Shown here: positions 1 to 11,198 of the stretch, in pieces
Layout of the letters: every line of letters starts with the position of its first letter
Numbering within the stretch: the first letter of the stretch is position 1
Assembly (NCBI GenBank): GCA_028386065.3
Contig: JAKUCV010003363.1
Location: forward strand, 204,270-268,269
Source of the DNA: Turnera subulata
Lineage: Eukaryota; Streptophyta; Magnoliopsida; Malpighiales; Passifloraceae
Direction of reading: 5' to 3'
Length of the DNA: 64,000 nt
The notes under the pieces: generated by a model
What the model was told of the DNA's origin: nothing
The model's database searches: none
What the model saw: the letters and a program-made list of their open reading frames with translations, nothing else
Position numbers and translations under genes: made by a program

Positions 1-1404
1 TAAATACACATTGAGTTCAACATATGGTACACAAGTATAAGAAGTATGCATCAGATAGAAGTGTAATACTACTAGAGATAAAGAAGATGGGATAACCATA
101 GGTTTCTGGATCATGATTATCATATACTAATACTCCCCCACAAACTAAACCAGGTGATGGATAAAGATTCAGTTTGGATCGCAATAGGTGAAAACGTTTG
201 AGTGGCAACGGCTTGGCTAGAAAGTCTGCAAGCTAACCATCACTATTGACAAATTGGATCCTTAAATGCTTAGAAGCTACTTGTTCATGCACAAAATGAA
301 AATCCAAAGCTACATGCTTCGTACGAGTGTGCTATACTGGATTGTGACAAATGTAAGTCACCCCAATATTATCACACCATACCATTGGAACAGAATGCTT
401 GATCCCTAACTCCCCTAACAAAGACTAAAGCCAAAGAACCTATGCAGAGCCATCAGTAACTGCTTTGTACTCAGCTTCGATTAAAGACCAAACGACTGTC
501 CTCTGTTTGTGAGAGGACCAAGAAATCAAATTCTGACCTAGGTAGACTAAGTATCCGCTAGTGGATTTGCCATCATCAACACAACCACCCCAATCAGCAT
601 CATTATAAACCTGTAAGGTCGTATCACGCTGCCGAAAAAGCTGCAAACCATAGTCAACAGTTTGTTTTAGATACCGAAGAATTCTTTTCACAACTTAATA
701 ATGATCATCAGTTGGATTTTTCATAAATTGGCTAACTTTATTTACTGCAAAGAGGATATCTGGTCGTGTGAGCCCCAGATACTGAAGAGACCCAACAAGC
801 TGTCGATAGGTCGTTGGATCAGAAAAAGCCTTGCCACCAAGCTTGGTTAGTTTCTTACTAGTGGAGGCCAATGTTTGAAGAGCCTTACAGTTTTCCATAC
901 CTGATTTGTGAAGAAGATTCATGATGTATTCCCTCTGTGTCAACAGTAAACCATCTTTGTTCAGTGTCAGCTCAATTCCTAGAAAATAATTAACAAAACC
1001 CAAGTTGCGATGGGAGAATTCCACCCCTAGATCCTCAATCAAGCTACGAATAAAAGTTGAATTACTACCAGTAACCAAGATATCATCAACGTATATCAGA
1101 TATATGAAAAAATAGAGGCTGTCAATATATCATCAGAGAAGAATCTGAGCGAGAAACGCAAAAACCCAAGAGAAAGAAGATGATCACTGAGGCGCTTGTA
1201 CCACGCCCGTGGTACTTGCTTGAGCCCGTACAAAGACTTGTGTAAACAACATACATGATTAGGTCTGTCCAAAACCTGAAAACCCTGGGGTTGCCTTATA
1301 AAAACTTCTTCTTCAGGCACGCTATGAAGAAAAGCATTTCGGATGCAAGTTGTTGTATGCCCCAACCACAAGAGACAACATAACCAAGAACAGTGCGGAT
1401 TGTA
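1..1404 (-). pseudogene. Ty1/copia fragment (copia-C): RT, RNase H, start of 3' LTR
   Basis: Read on the minus strand this is the 3' half of a copia polyprotein in several broken frames. The RT part (about 1404-1060) carries the SLYGLKQ motif and ends in a YVDDILVTGSN active-site segment near 1093-1060. The RT thumb and linker (about 1055-695) include the RPDILFAVNKVSQF motif. RNase H (about 691-440) contains DADWGGC and the EAEY segment. The C-terminal tail DFLAKPLP lies near 220-180 and runs into the typical GGG-G-AGTATTAG end of copia pol near 127. Below that, the sequence is probably the start of the 3' LTR, cut by the window edge. Frame changes near 1085 and 692 show that it is dead. The left end is unknown. 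Confidence 0.85.
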
Positions 1405-1934
1405 AAATAATGATGTCTTTTTTTAGTTTTACCCCACTATATTTTGGTTTTTAAGGATCGAACCAACAAGCAAATCCTACTTATCGGCCGTAGTAGCCGT
1501 GGACTTTACACCTTCAATTCTCCTTCTCTATTCGGTGGACCTCAGGCTTGTTTTGTTACTAGAGTTAGGGAAGACACTTGGCACCAATGGTTTGGCCACC
1601 CTCATCTTCAAGTTCAAAACCATATTCTTCATCAATTTACTCTTCATGTTGCTTCCAATACACATGTTTCTCCTTGTTGCACCCTCACATGTTTCTTTGT
1701 CTTCATCCACTACCAACAAACCTTTGGATCTTGTTTTTACGAATGTTTGGGGACCATCCCCGTAAGTATGGATGGTTCAAAGTACTCTATTATCTTTTTA
1801 GATGCTTATAACAAATACATATGGTTTTACTGCATTAAACACAATTCTGATGTTTATGGAAAGTTGCCCCAATATTGCGAGTGTGCCCCACTACAATCCG
1901 CATTGTTCTTGGTTATACTGTCTCTTGTGGTTGG
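1362..1934. repeat. Imperfect inverted repeat from two copia RT copies
   Basis: Bases 1362-1404, reverse-complemented, match 1892-1934 with about 3 mismatches in 43. Both copies encode the same copia RT segment (around IRTVLGYVVSCGW). It therefore appears once on each strand, head to head, at the junction of the two opposed copia fragments. Confidence 0.75.
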
Positions 1935-2085
1935 ACCATCTTTGTTCAGATTTCTCTACGTTATCACTGTCTTCTAAACTCTTAGTTCTTTACCAACCAA
2001 CGAAACTCATACAGGTAGGTGTCTCTAGGTGCGCAGATGCTGATTGGGATTGTTTGGCCACACCTGATAAGTGTAGGCATTGATT
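1438..2085 (+). pseudogene. Ty1/copia fragment (copia-D), internally deleted
   Basis: On the plus strand, pieces of a copia polyprotein occur in the right order but with large gaps. A GAG-pre-integrase domain (about 1444-1620) shows RSSRGLYTF and the WHQWFGHP version of the usual W-RLGHP motif. The integrase start (about 1720-1855) reads SKYSIIFLDAYNKYIWFYCIKH in a shifted frame. A short RT start follows at 1892-1935, and an RNase H scrap (ADADWDCLATPDK) at 2029-2082. Most of integrase, RT and the RT-RNase H linker is missing. It faces copia-C and shares its RT segment with it in inverted orientation. No LTR or TSD was found. Confidence 0.75.
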
Positions 2086-2104
2086 CTCTCTGCTAGACTT
2101 GAAG

Positions 2105-2469
2105 GATGCTCCTAGCTAGAAGGGTGCTGGAAAACAAGCTCATTCTGTGACTTTCAAATGATCCATGCTCCAAGCCCAAACAGGAGCGGCCCAGGGCAAC
2201 GAGCTATACACTCCATGGGTTGCTTGCGTGTTGTGAACAGCCAGGCCTCTGTAGTCCGTTCTGCAAAAAAAGAGGGCCAAGCATTAGGATAAAGAAAGGA
2301 TTTCCAGACAGCTTGCGCAAAAGTACAATCACGCAAGGCATGTAAGCCTATTTCCGGGTGCTGGAGACGGCGTGGGTAGGAGGCGTCGGAAGCCATGTAG
2401 CGATGAACTTTGGTGGTGTTAGTCAGTAGTGCATCGTGGGCCAATTGCTATACGAAAGTATGGATTTTT
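2105..2469 (-). pseudogene. LINE zf-RVT fragment (LINE-1, 3' part)
   Basis: The minus-strand translation matches the zinc-binding region that follows RT in plant L1-type LINEs. Hallmarks are QLAHDALLTNT, the MASDAS segment and GLHALRDCTFAQAVWKS, then an I-KSQNELVFQ segment near 2150-2110 where a conserved Trp codon has become a stop. At 2469 the reading stops at the TSD of copia-A and resumes at 21832 on the other side, in the same frame (WKWKGLPKIHTFV). The element was therefore split by that insertion. It is a 5'-truncated, mutated relic. Confidence 0.85.
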
Positions 2470-2535
2470 GGAAGTGAAGGATTTCATGTACATATACATA
2501 ACATAACATAGATAAGAACACTTATCTATAAGAGT

Positions 2536-2546
2536 GAAGCGGAAGC
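2536..2546 (-). promoter_or_regulatory. Box complementary to initiator-tRNA D arm (copia-A 3' LTR)
   Basis: The plus strand reads GAAGCGGAAGCG. Read as element RNA (minus), it would be complementary to the AGCGGAAGCGU stretch that I recall in the D arm of plant initiator tRNA-Met. The same box lies at 21566-21576 in the 5' LTR, and related CAGCGGAAG boxes lie in every LARD LTR here. The function is inferred. Confidence 0.35.
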
Positions 2547-2622
2547 GTTGTCAGGATCGGGAGCTGCGGCTTGGATTACTGGTCGGTAGAGACCGTCACA
2601 GTGTGTCGGATCGGCCTCCTAG

Positions 2623-3486
2623 TGATGCAACCAAGGGTACACCAAGCTCAAGAGGACGAGTTGATGGAAAGTTGATCATGCTTCAAGAGTCAATCTCAGG
2701 AGCATGCTCAAAGATGGACAAGGAGAGTCACTTTGCACAAGCTTGGAATAATCAAGAACTTCAATAGATCAAGTTAAAAAAGCTTTGAGAGGAGCATAAA
2801 GAGAAGCCACCATGATTTTCTTCATTAAGTTGGAGACCATGGTCCAATCGGCATATCATTGTTTCTTTATTTTATTTTTGGGCCGAATTTTATTAGACAT
2901 TGAATTTATCATTTCGGCTAGCTTTTATATTAATTAGTTGGATTATTATTTTTTTGGGCTTAGTCTAATTACTTGGGTTATATTTTTTTGGGATTAATTA
3001 GAGTCCAAGTTATATTTGGATCAATTAAATCCTAGTCTAAATGGGTAGTTAGGTTTCGGCCCAGGTCAATTAGAGAGTCAAGTACAATATGCTTTTGGAC
3101 TAGGTTATGCCAAATTAGGGTATTAGGTTTTAGGAGGTATAAATACTCATTTTATTGTTGTTGGCCGGTTAGGCAATTCAGATTTTAGAAAATAAAGAAA
3201 ACGTTTACCTTTTTCATGGTGTTCTTCTTGGTTGTGAGATGCAATCAAAAACAAAAGGAGGGATTCTCTTTACTTAATTCTTTGGGATTAATTTCACTTA
3301 TCAAGAAATCATTCTTGTGGCATTTAATTAACCCCCTGTAATTCTCATTGTTTGTTGCCTATTCCATAGAGATTAGGAGGCGAAGAATAGGGTTACTAAA
3401 ACCTAGTTTGATTGGAGATTGGAGATCTTGGGATCAATTAGTTGCAGAGGTGAATCTAGAGGGATTCTAGGTTTGTTGCTGTATCA
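2623..3486 (+). repeat. 5' LTR of the deleted gypsy-type element
   Basis: It begins TGATGCAACC and ends TGTATCA. It is nearly identical to 5751-6614. A TATAAATA-like box in GGAGGTATAAATACTC near 3136-3151 is a likely LTR promoter. In the second LTR the same place reads TATAAATATTT. Confidence 0.9.
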
Positions 3487-3488
3487 GT

Positions 3489-3500
3489 TGGTAGCGGAGC
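3489..3500 (+). other. Primer-binding site of the gypsy-type element
   Basis: TGGTAGCGGAGC lies 2 nt after the LTR. It differs from the common plant PBS TGGTATCAGAGC at two positions. Confidence 0.8.
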
Positions 3501-3539
3501 TTATAGGTTCAATCAATCATACCTTGTGTCGTTGAATTC

Positions 3540-4075
3540 TTGTTCTTACTGTGTTTTGTTCTTGTTGCCATTGTATTTTTTAAGAAAAAAAAAAAAGAAT
3601 TTCGATTGGGCTGTTGTGTTGTCGACCGCTTTCTATTGTTGTTACCCAATTCTTCTTTCAATTTGGGTATTGTTGTGCTTAGTCGACACCCTTATTACTT
3701 GATTAAAAAAAAAAACAAAAAAAAATGGGAAAGAGTTGGTGAAACATTGATTGGCGGCTGTCAATTTGGTGGATTGAATTCTTGTCAATTTCCATCTATT
3801 TGCAGTGGTCGATTACTATCATTATTATATTAAAAAAAAATGGAGGGGTTGCTGACTTGTGCTGTCGACTTGTGGTGGCTGCTACCATTTTATTTCTTTT
3901 TGAAAATTGGCTTGGTTGGCAGTAACCGATTGCTATATTATTAAAAAAAAAATTCTGCCAATTGTTGATTGAATTGAGTTGTCGACAGTAACCATACTTT
4001 ACACTTGTCCAATTAGTTCTTTGTTTAGCCTAGTCAACACCATCTTATACTTATTAAAAAAAAAAAAGGAATTGA
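3540..4075 (+). repeat. Degenerate tandem leader repeats with A-tracts and GTCGAC motifs
   Basis: About five loosely repeated units of 110-140 bp each hold a GTCGAC/GTCAAC-type motif in a T/G-rich stretch and end in a run of A. The A-runs are near 3574-3595, 3704-3726, 3831-3841, 3941-3952 and 4053-4068. They occupy the untranslated leader between PBS and ORF. I see no coding in them. Confidence 0.55.
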
Positions 4076-4491
4076 AGGTTGAGAATTGGGCAGGTTAATA
4101 GATAGGATATCTAGTTGGGAATATCTTCTTTCTTTCTGCTTAATTGAGTGTCTTGTTTCTTTTCAGCCTTTTTTAATTGGGTGATAATTGTTTCATGTCA
4201 TTCAATTACTGCAAAATTCCATCACATACATTACCTTGTACTTGTGTGTGATCTTTCCTTTTCTTGTTGGAGTCATAATTTGTTCTAGAATTGTCTTTCC
4301 TTTCTATTTTTCTTTAGGCTTTCATTGTTTTTGTTAATTAATTGTTGCAAGTTGGTTATCTGGTTTTGTGTTATCTGATCCTATCTTATCAAGTAGAAGC
4401 AGAATCCAAAAAGGAAAAAGGCTGAGAGTTCATCCCTTGCCAACACGTGAGGAATTATTTTCTACTAACACTTTCTTGCTGGTGATATATC

Positions 4492-5943
4492 ATGGAAAGT
4501 TTGAGATTTGATAGAGGGCACAGAAAGTCCTTAGCTGATTTGTCTCGTCCTCCTGATGGAGCATTGAAATGGTTAGAGAGGCGAAGAGCCTAGAAGTCGA
4601 CTCATGTTCACTATAGTCATGCTGAAGATGATTTTGATGAGTATGGGGAAGAAGCATGGCGTCGTGACCATTCTAGGGAAAGGGAAGGATGCAATGCACA
4701 AAACAGAAACTACCATAAGGAATATGCAAGAGAGGAGAATAAAACTGCTAGAGTCGAATGCCACAAAGAATACCTTGAAGAGAAACACCATCAAGAATGC
4801 CTTGAAGACAACAAAAGTTCCAGCGAGAGTCTAAAAGGCATGAGAGAAGCTGGTGCAAATCTTTTAAGGGCATTAGAAGCTTTGGCAAAGCGTGAGGAAG
4901 AGAGGAAGGCTGAGAGTCTTATAAAAGGAGAGCTAGAGAGGAAGGATGAGAGCCTTGCAAAAGGTGAGCTTGAGAGGAAAGCCGAGGGCTTTGCAAAAGG
5001 AGAGCAAAAATTGAGAGAAGATGGTAAGGATGTGATCGATACTATCAAAGAGAAAAGAGAAAAGAATGATGACTTGAGTGGAAAAGGTGAAGATAAAATC
5101 GGCACACCTGAGGAAAAATCAATGGAGCAAAAGAAACAAGTTTTAGTTGTAAACAAGAGAGAAGTGAGGGATGTGTATGTGGAAAAGAAAAGTTTGTTTG
5201 TACTTGTGTACAAAGAAACTTGGGTTAAAGCTAACACTAACCCTTATCTTTCTAGTTTTGTTATTGCCTCTTTGCAGGATTTTAGAGATGCTTGTTTTAA
5301 GACATTCATGTTAGATGGAGGCCAAATTGAGATTGGCAAGCTCAAACCTACGGTGAAGATTCATGAAGACGAACCTGGTGGAGTAGTACATCAAGTAAAA
5401 GGTTTGTCTAGTCCAACGTCCAATGATGAACCTAAAGAGAAGATTCAGTTACCTAATGAATCTAGGGGCAATAGACATACCCCAAAGGATGATCAAAGAC
5501 GCCAAGTGAGAGTATTTCATCCTGGAGATTTGGTTTGGGTGCATCTTAGGCAGCTCAAGTCAAGGAATTCTAGGAATGATCATGGAGGGGATGGGCCATT
5601 TCAAGTGCTGAGGCGCATCAAAGACAATGAATACAAGATTTCTTTGCATGGTGAGTATCCATTGAGTGCTACTTTTAATGTTTCTAATCTTTTTCCCATT
5701 GATTTTGCAGATTTAGATTCGAGGGCGAATCTTTTTGAGGAAGGGAGGAATGATGCAACCAAGGGTACACCGAGCTCAAGAGGACGAGTTGATGGAAAGT
5801 TGATCATGCTTCAAGAGTCAATCTCAAGAGCATGCTCAAAGATGGACAAGGAGAGTCACTTTGCACAAGCTTGGAATAATCAAGAACTTCAAGAGATCAA
5901 GTTAAACAAGCTTGGAGAGGAGCATAAAGAGAAGCCACCATGA
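4492..5943 (+). pseudogene. Deleted gypsy polyprotein: gag-like charged region joined to integrase C-terminus
   Basis: One reading frame runs from ATG 4492 to the stop at 5941-5943 (483 codons), broken only by a TAG at 4591-4593 (codon 34). The open part after a second ATG at 4840 is 367 aa. The N-terminal third is highly charged, with three 12-residue repeats of the ERKAESLIKGEL type (4900-5007). About 5185-5290 resembles the linker before RT in gypsy polyproteins (LFVLVYKETWVKANTN, then LSSFVIASLQDFRDACF). At 5511-5735 is the integrase C-terminal motif HPGDLVWVHLR, then GDGPFQVLRRI and SATFNVSNL, ending in DLDSRANLFEEG at the 3' LTR. RT, RNase H and the DDE core are absent, but the frame is kept across the deletion. 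The last 64 codons lie in the LTR. Either it is a dead relic or a small non-autonomous product. Confidence 0.75.
4900..5007 (+). repeat. Three in-frame 36-bp tandem repeats
   Basis: Units start at 4900, 4936 and 4972. Each encodes a 12-residue block of the ERK-E---KGE type. Because 36 is a multiple of three, the frame is preserved. The units differ at several bases. Confidence 0.85.
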
Positions 5944-6614
5944 TTTTCTTCATTAAGTTGGAGACCATGGTCCAATCGACATATCATTTTTTCTTTAATT
6001 TATTTTTAGGCCGAATTTTATTAGACATTGAATTTATAATTTTGGCTAGCTTTTATATTAATTAGTTGGGTTATTATTTTTGTGGGCTTAGTCTAATTAC
6101 TTGGGTTATATTTTGTTGGGATTAATTAGAGTCCAAGTTATATTTGGATCAATTAAATCCTAGTCTAAATGGGTAGTTAGGTTTCGGCCCAGGTCAATTA
6201 GAGAGTCAAGTACAATATGCTTTTGGACTAGGTTATGCCAAATTAGGGTATTAGGTTTTAGGAGGTATAAATATTTATTTTATTGTTGGTGGCTGGTTAG
6301 ACAATTCAGATTTTAGAAAACAAAGAAAACGTTTACCTTTTTCATGGTGTTCTTCTTGGTTGTGAGATGCAATCAAAAAGAAAGGGAGGGATTCTCTTTA
6401 CTTAATTCTTTGGGATTAATTTCACTTTTCAAGAAATCATTCTTGTGGCATTTAATTAACCCCCTCTAATCCTCATTGTTTATTGCCTATTCCATAGAGA
6501 TTAGGAGGCGAAGAATAGGGTTACTAAAACCTAGTTTGATTGGAGATTGGAGATCTTGGGATCAATTAGTTGCAGAGGTGAATCTAGAGGGATTCTAGGT
6601 TTGTTGCTGTATCG
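5751..6614 (+). repeat. 3' LTR of the deleted gypsy-type element
   Basis: Same length as the 5' LTR. The terminal dinucleotide is mutated from CA to CG at 6614. It is followed by the TSD CCTAG and then the remaining half of the copia-A LTR. Confidence 0.9.
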
Positions 6615-6795
6615 CCTAGTTTCCACGGTCTAAACCCTAGATTGCAGTAAGCAGGTTATCTATGTTTGTACACAACACATGTGTATCATTCATTGTATTC
6701 CAGCCTCCCCTTATGGGGGTTTATATATTGTACTAGTTGGGCCCAGTTGGGCTTAAGTGAGCACCCTTTATGGGTAGACTCACTAATTTCCAACT

Positions 6796-6810
6796 TCTCC
6801 CACTCACACG
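6796..6810 (-). other. Polypurine tract of copia-A
   Basis: The minus strand reads GTGAGTGGGAGAAG directly upstream of the 3' LTR, as expected for the plus-strand DNA primer. Confidence 0.7.
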
Positions 6811-9408
6811 TAATGGAAGTGCTCATAAACACAATCATGAGAAACAGATTCTCATCAGAAACTACAAACATCCATACAGGGAAGTAGAACCGTGCGACCA
6901 GCATACAGTGAAAGCTGAATGCTATACATATGTTAGGAATATATAGCCTCTCATCTAGAAGAAACTTGCAAGTAGATCAAAAAGTATGCAAGTACCCTAG
7001 ATCATAAATCACATTAGAAATCTGCCAAAGATCTCTCTTTTAAAGATACATTGTATTCACAATTATAACCGTATGTCATAATTGGTGCACCGGTGAATAC
7101 AAACTAATGTGATTTCGGTCAATGATCTTCCTCTTCTCACAATTCCCTTAACTCAACTTAACTTGCTTTTCTAGACATGTCCCGCCAGACCGAATCAGTG
7201 TCCATGGTCCTTTGGCAACACACTAAGATAGCAAACATCAAGCTTAATCTCAAGTACCTGATCGGAGTCTTGTGGGTACATAGTAGAGCCACCATAAAGG
7301 CTCTGGGTCTCACACAACAGTAAGCGGAGATTGAACTTATGTAAACCCGTTTGGTCGACAAATCGCACACATGGTATGAAACATGTGCTACACATTTTCT
7401 CCTTTCCCGTGGAGCGTATGTCTTTCCCATATGGAATGTTGTACAGATGATATTTAGACACCATATGTGTCCAAATTTGAGTTCCTCGATCTACACATCA
7501 ACTTGAACTCACATCTAGCCCACTAAGTAGACTTGGTGAACGTATTCCACCATTAAAATGACCTTCTGTCTTTATATAATCGACAATCATGATTTTAAGC
7601 CGTAAGCTCTCAAATTATCCATCTGATAATTTTGCTCAAAATCTGTCTCATCTCCACTTATCACTGAGATAAGGAGGCGGTTACCCATGTGAGAGGGCTA
7701 ACCTCGTGTCTACTCGACATACTCTTAAACCAACAAATGAAGAATGTACATATCATTCATCCATATGTATGCATGCAAATTAACTTATTTGATAGCAAGA
7801 ACATTAAACACAGGTTGTGAGCTTTAGGAAAATAATAAGCATAAAGTGAAGTACTTAAGCCTACACAATTTTAATACCTAATGTGTTACATAAACACATC
7901 CCAAGGTAAAGGCTTAAACAGTATATCTGATCACTTGTCTCTTATAGACAAATACTTCACTTCACAACCTCGCATACAGCAATGCCTTTTGCATAGTTGT
8001 ATCTGATGTCTACTTATTTGGCGAAACTAACCATTCTTAGCAATGAAAATTGCAGCCTCACTGTCATAGTTCACTAACACTAGATCAGTGTACTATGCAT
8101 TATCCATTATATAATCCAAGAACTTGTTCAACCAAATAATTTTTACACTGCTGAAGCGAGAGCTATACATTTAGCATCAATCGCAGCCAAGAATACACAT
8201 GATCATTTCTTACTACTTTATGATATGGCGCAATCATTTAGTAAGAGCATATATCTAGGTGTAGACTTTTCTACCATCTTGATCTTTTTTATGATCAAGG
8301 CTTGTGTACTCAAACAAGAAGGACATCTCCCTACTTGGTGATAAAAATATAATCAGCAGACTTCTATAGACATCCCATGATCCTTTTCTAACTGCTTGTA
8401 ATGTGCTATGCCTAGGTCGGATTGACATCTATCTGTTAAGCCATTTGCTTAACCAATATCTAGTTTATCATACACCACAACGTATAACAAAATTCAAACT
8501 ACGCTCCGTTATGGAACTTGGCCTATTCATCACTCTCATCAAGAGTCTTAAGACACACGATTTCTCAAAGTATGACATTTATTGATATGAGTTTAGATAG
8601 GATTACTTTGATGCATATAGTATTATTCCAAAGCTTTATTAGTGTAATTCTCTTACGAGAAATACAATAATATCTTGAAATCTTAATTTCAAGTTTATAT
8701 GCAATCTTTATCCATATCATCTATCTCAATTGAGATGACAACTAGGTTCTTTACCTTGTTGATTAAACACCATATCATTTCTAGCTATAAGAATGTCATA
8801 TACATACTATATGTAAATTACAAAACTTACTTGGTACATGCCTTGAGGATTAGAAGACCAATATAGACTTCAAATTCTACAAACCATATGTTTGTGGTCC
8901 TCTTCAATGAAACACAATTTGTTTCATTCAATCTTCATTGGGAAAGGCATTATTACATCCGTTTGACGTAATCCAAACTTTAAGTTTGAAGTAATAGCTA
9001 GAAATATCCATGCAAAGGTAAAATTTACCAAAACCGAGATTGATTCTTGTAATCTATCTCTTTTTATAGTGTACCTTTTACTTATTAGTTGAGTCTTAAA
9101 TTTCTCAACTATGCCACCAGCCTTAAGCTTGCTTTTGAGAACACATTTGTTCCTAATGGCATTGTGTCCTTCAATGAGATCAACCAGTTCTTAAACTTTA
9201 TTAACTCTCACTGACTCCATTTGTTCTTCAAGTGCCTTTGTCCATTTTTCTTTAGAAGGATTTTGAGGCAGCCTCTTCAAGGCTCATCATGTAGGAATAT
9301 CATAAAAGATCCACTACCTTTGATGTCAAATCATCAACGACAATCTTTTATGAGAATCACACATAATTGTGATTCAGGTATGTTGTTCCCATTTGGATCA
9401 ACATGGCT
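6811..9408 (-). pseudogene. copia-A 3' interior: decayed RT and RNase H
   Basis: There is no long open frame, but copia residues survive on the minus strand. Around 9060-8815 an RT relic keeps an MVCRI-SLYW-S-PQG segment, corresponding to the usual MVCKLKKSIYGLKQA. Around 8190-8010 an RNase H relic keeps IDAKCIALASAV, then IIWLNKFL and YDSEAAIFIAKN. Many stops and frameshifts show long inactivity. The stretch 6811-7950 is AT-rich and presumably holds the end of pol and the 3' untranslated part, but I recognise nothing there. The right end is set by LARD-1. Confidence 0.6.
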
Positions 9409-9625
9409 CCTACTGAAACGCCCGTGTCCCAATTTATAAATATAAGTTATAAATTAATTATAGATTGACCAAATTGCCCTTATCATTTCCCGGGACACCC
9501 GTATCCCAAAATTATCCATTAAGGAATGTATAGCATGTGAAGTGACCAAAATGCCCTTCTCCCCGGGATACAATATCAACAACATAATCAATGAACAATT
9601 ATACAATAAATTACACAACGAGTAT

Positions 9626-9635
9626 GCAGCGGAAG
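9626..9635 (-). promoter_or_regulatory. Box complementary to initiator-tRNA D arm (LARD-1 LTRs)
   Basis: The plus strand has GCAGCGGAAG here and again at 14393-14402. Element-sense RNA would read CUUCCGCUGC, about 210 nt from the U5 end of the LTR. The role is inferred from complementarity only. Confidence 0.35.
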
Positions 9636-10059
9636 ACTATACATATGATAACATGTATGCAGTGAACTCTATGGATCCGACCCGAGGGGAGGAAAGCACC
9701 GCCACCTACTGATATGCTCTTCTGATCATCGATCAGCTAACCTGTGTAAAACTGTGAGGGGGTGAGACCAACCACTGTCTCACCGCAAACAAATAAACCA
9801 ATAATATACAATACAAATTAACTACAAGTACACCGGCATCAGGCAACAACAATCACAATGCACAAACAAGTCACAAAACACACACAAGTCATTATCAGAC
9901 TACAAACCATCACTAATCATTACTTATTCTATTATCGTTGTTATTAGGTTTGAATATTTTATTAGGGCCCTCTACTGTGTGCGTCGAGCTCGGTCCCGTC
10001 TCATGAGACAACCAGGCATAAGCCCAAATAAACCAGGCACGAAGCCCAAACATATCCAT

Positions 10060-10126
10060 AGAGAGAGAGAGAGAGACAGAGAGAAAGAGGGAGGTAGAAA
10101 GGGGGAGATAGAAAGAGGGAGGTAGA
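10060..10126. repeat. Purine-rich simple repeat in LARD-1 LTR
   Basis: A (GA)n run passes into two similar AGAAAGAGGGAGGTAG-type units. The second LTR has it at about 14827-14893, and LARD-2 has the reverse complement near 33330-33400, showing family relationship. Confidence 0.8.
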
Positions 10127-11128
10127 ACCGGCCATCACAGGCCCACATGCTAACCCGCATGCCATCCCGAGGGGTATTACTTCCCGCTCGAACCAACCGG
10201 TCAACAGCCCCACAGTAGAATTATTATAGTATTTAATTCTCAATTATCCTTTAAGAATTGTACAATACGTTATTTCAAACATGGTTGTGTGGATTTAATA
10301 ACTTATTTTCAAATCCGGGCCTCCAGCCCACAGTCCACCACACAAACCACAAAACCATTTATCACGTTATTTAACACGCAATACAAGTCATGCTCGACAG
10401 ACATATTAAATCACACTGGTACACAGTTCATATAATCATGCACACTGCATCAGAGGTATCATCAATATATACAATTTACAATTAACAACATCAGCACATC
10501 AGACAAGCATGCATACAGCATTCAAGACCAACAATTAATACCACTTTATATACCAAGACAATTAACCGAGCATTGTAGGCAGTAATGCATACAAAGGTTT
10601 ATAAGTCCTCACCTGGCTATAAAATTGCCTTGGAAGAAAATCCGGTACACTGCCTTGTCTCGACATGCCCTATATATTAACACAACACGATCACTTACAT
10701 GACCAGCATAGAACATGACAGATGCAAACTAATTATGTGGCTAAATCCCTGTATCGACCTAAGCATTCTAGCCCGATTATGTCCGTCAAACGTGAGTCCA
10801 AGTCCGATACTACCAAGGTCAGAGTCAAGCCCAAAGATCCGATCCCACTAATGGTCCACATCTCTATTATGTCACGGGTCTATGGTTCACAAGTCTAAAG
10901 CCCAACTAAGTCCAAAATCCTTATCCAGTTTAAAGTCCACATTTAAATCAATATATGTCCTTGGGCTTAAAGTCCATCTCTTATAATTCCAATTATCATT
11001 TCTCTAATTAATGCATCAAATATCAGGCTTGGGCCCGGTTTCTTAATTCCCGCTCTATGGTCATACCCGAACCCAAGATCCTCCGACCTAAGGAAATTTC
11101 GCACCTCGGAGACATTCCGGCCATGTGC

Positions 11129-11198
11129 CACTCACTCCCACACACGATTTCCACTAATCCCGGCACTCACTCCCACACACGATTTCCACTAATCCCGG
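11129..11198. repeat. Two 35-bp tandem repeats
   Basis: Units 11129-11163 and 11164-11198 are identical and contain CTCCCACACACGATTTCC. The same pair occurs in the other LTR at about 15895-15964 with one difference. Confidence 0.9.

Larger units (their letters stand above)
2623..6614 (+). mobile_element. Internally deleted Ty3/gypsy-type LTR retrotransposon
   Basis: Two LTRs of 864 bp (2623-3486 and 5751-6614) flank an interior of about 2.26 kb. The TSD CCTAG lies at 2618-2622 and 6615-6619. The uninterrupted copia-A LTR at 21640-21665 shows the empty site (CCTAA at the target). Behind the left LTR sits a PBS, then a repeat-rich leader, then one fusion ORF. That ORF keeps a pre-RT linker and the integrase C-terminus but lacks RT, RNase H and the integrase core. 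The LTRs differ by only a few percent by eye, so the insertion is fairly recent. It is non-autonomous. Confidence 0.92.
2475..6795 (-). repeat. copia-A 3' LTR, interrupted by a gypsy-type element
   Basis: LTR parts at 2475-2622 and 6620-6795 together give about 324 bp. They align along their whole length with the 5' LTR at 21504-21826, which serves as the uninterrupted reference. The interruption is the deleted gypsy element at 2623-6614 plus its duplicated CCTAG. Confidence 0.9.
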
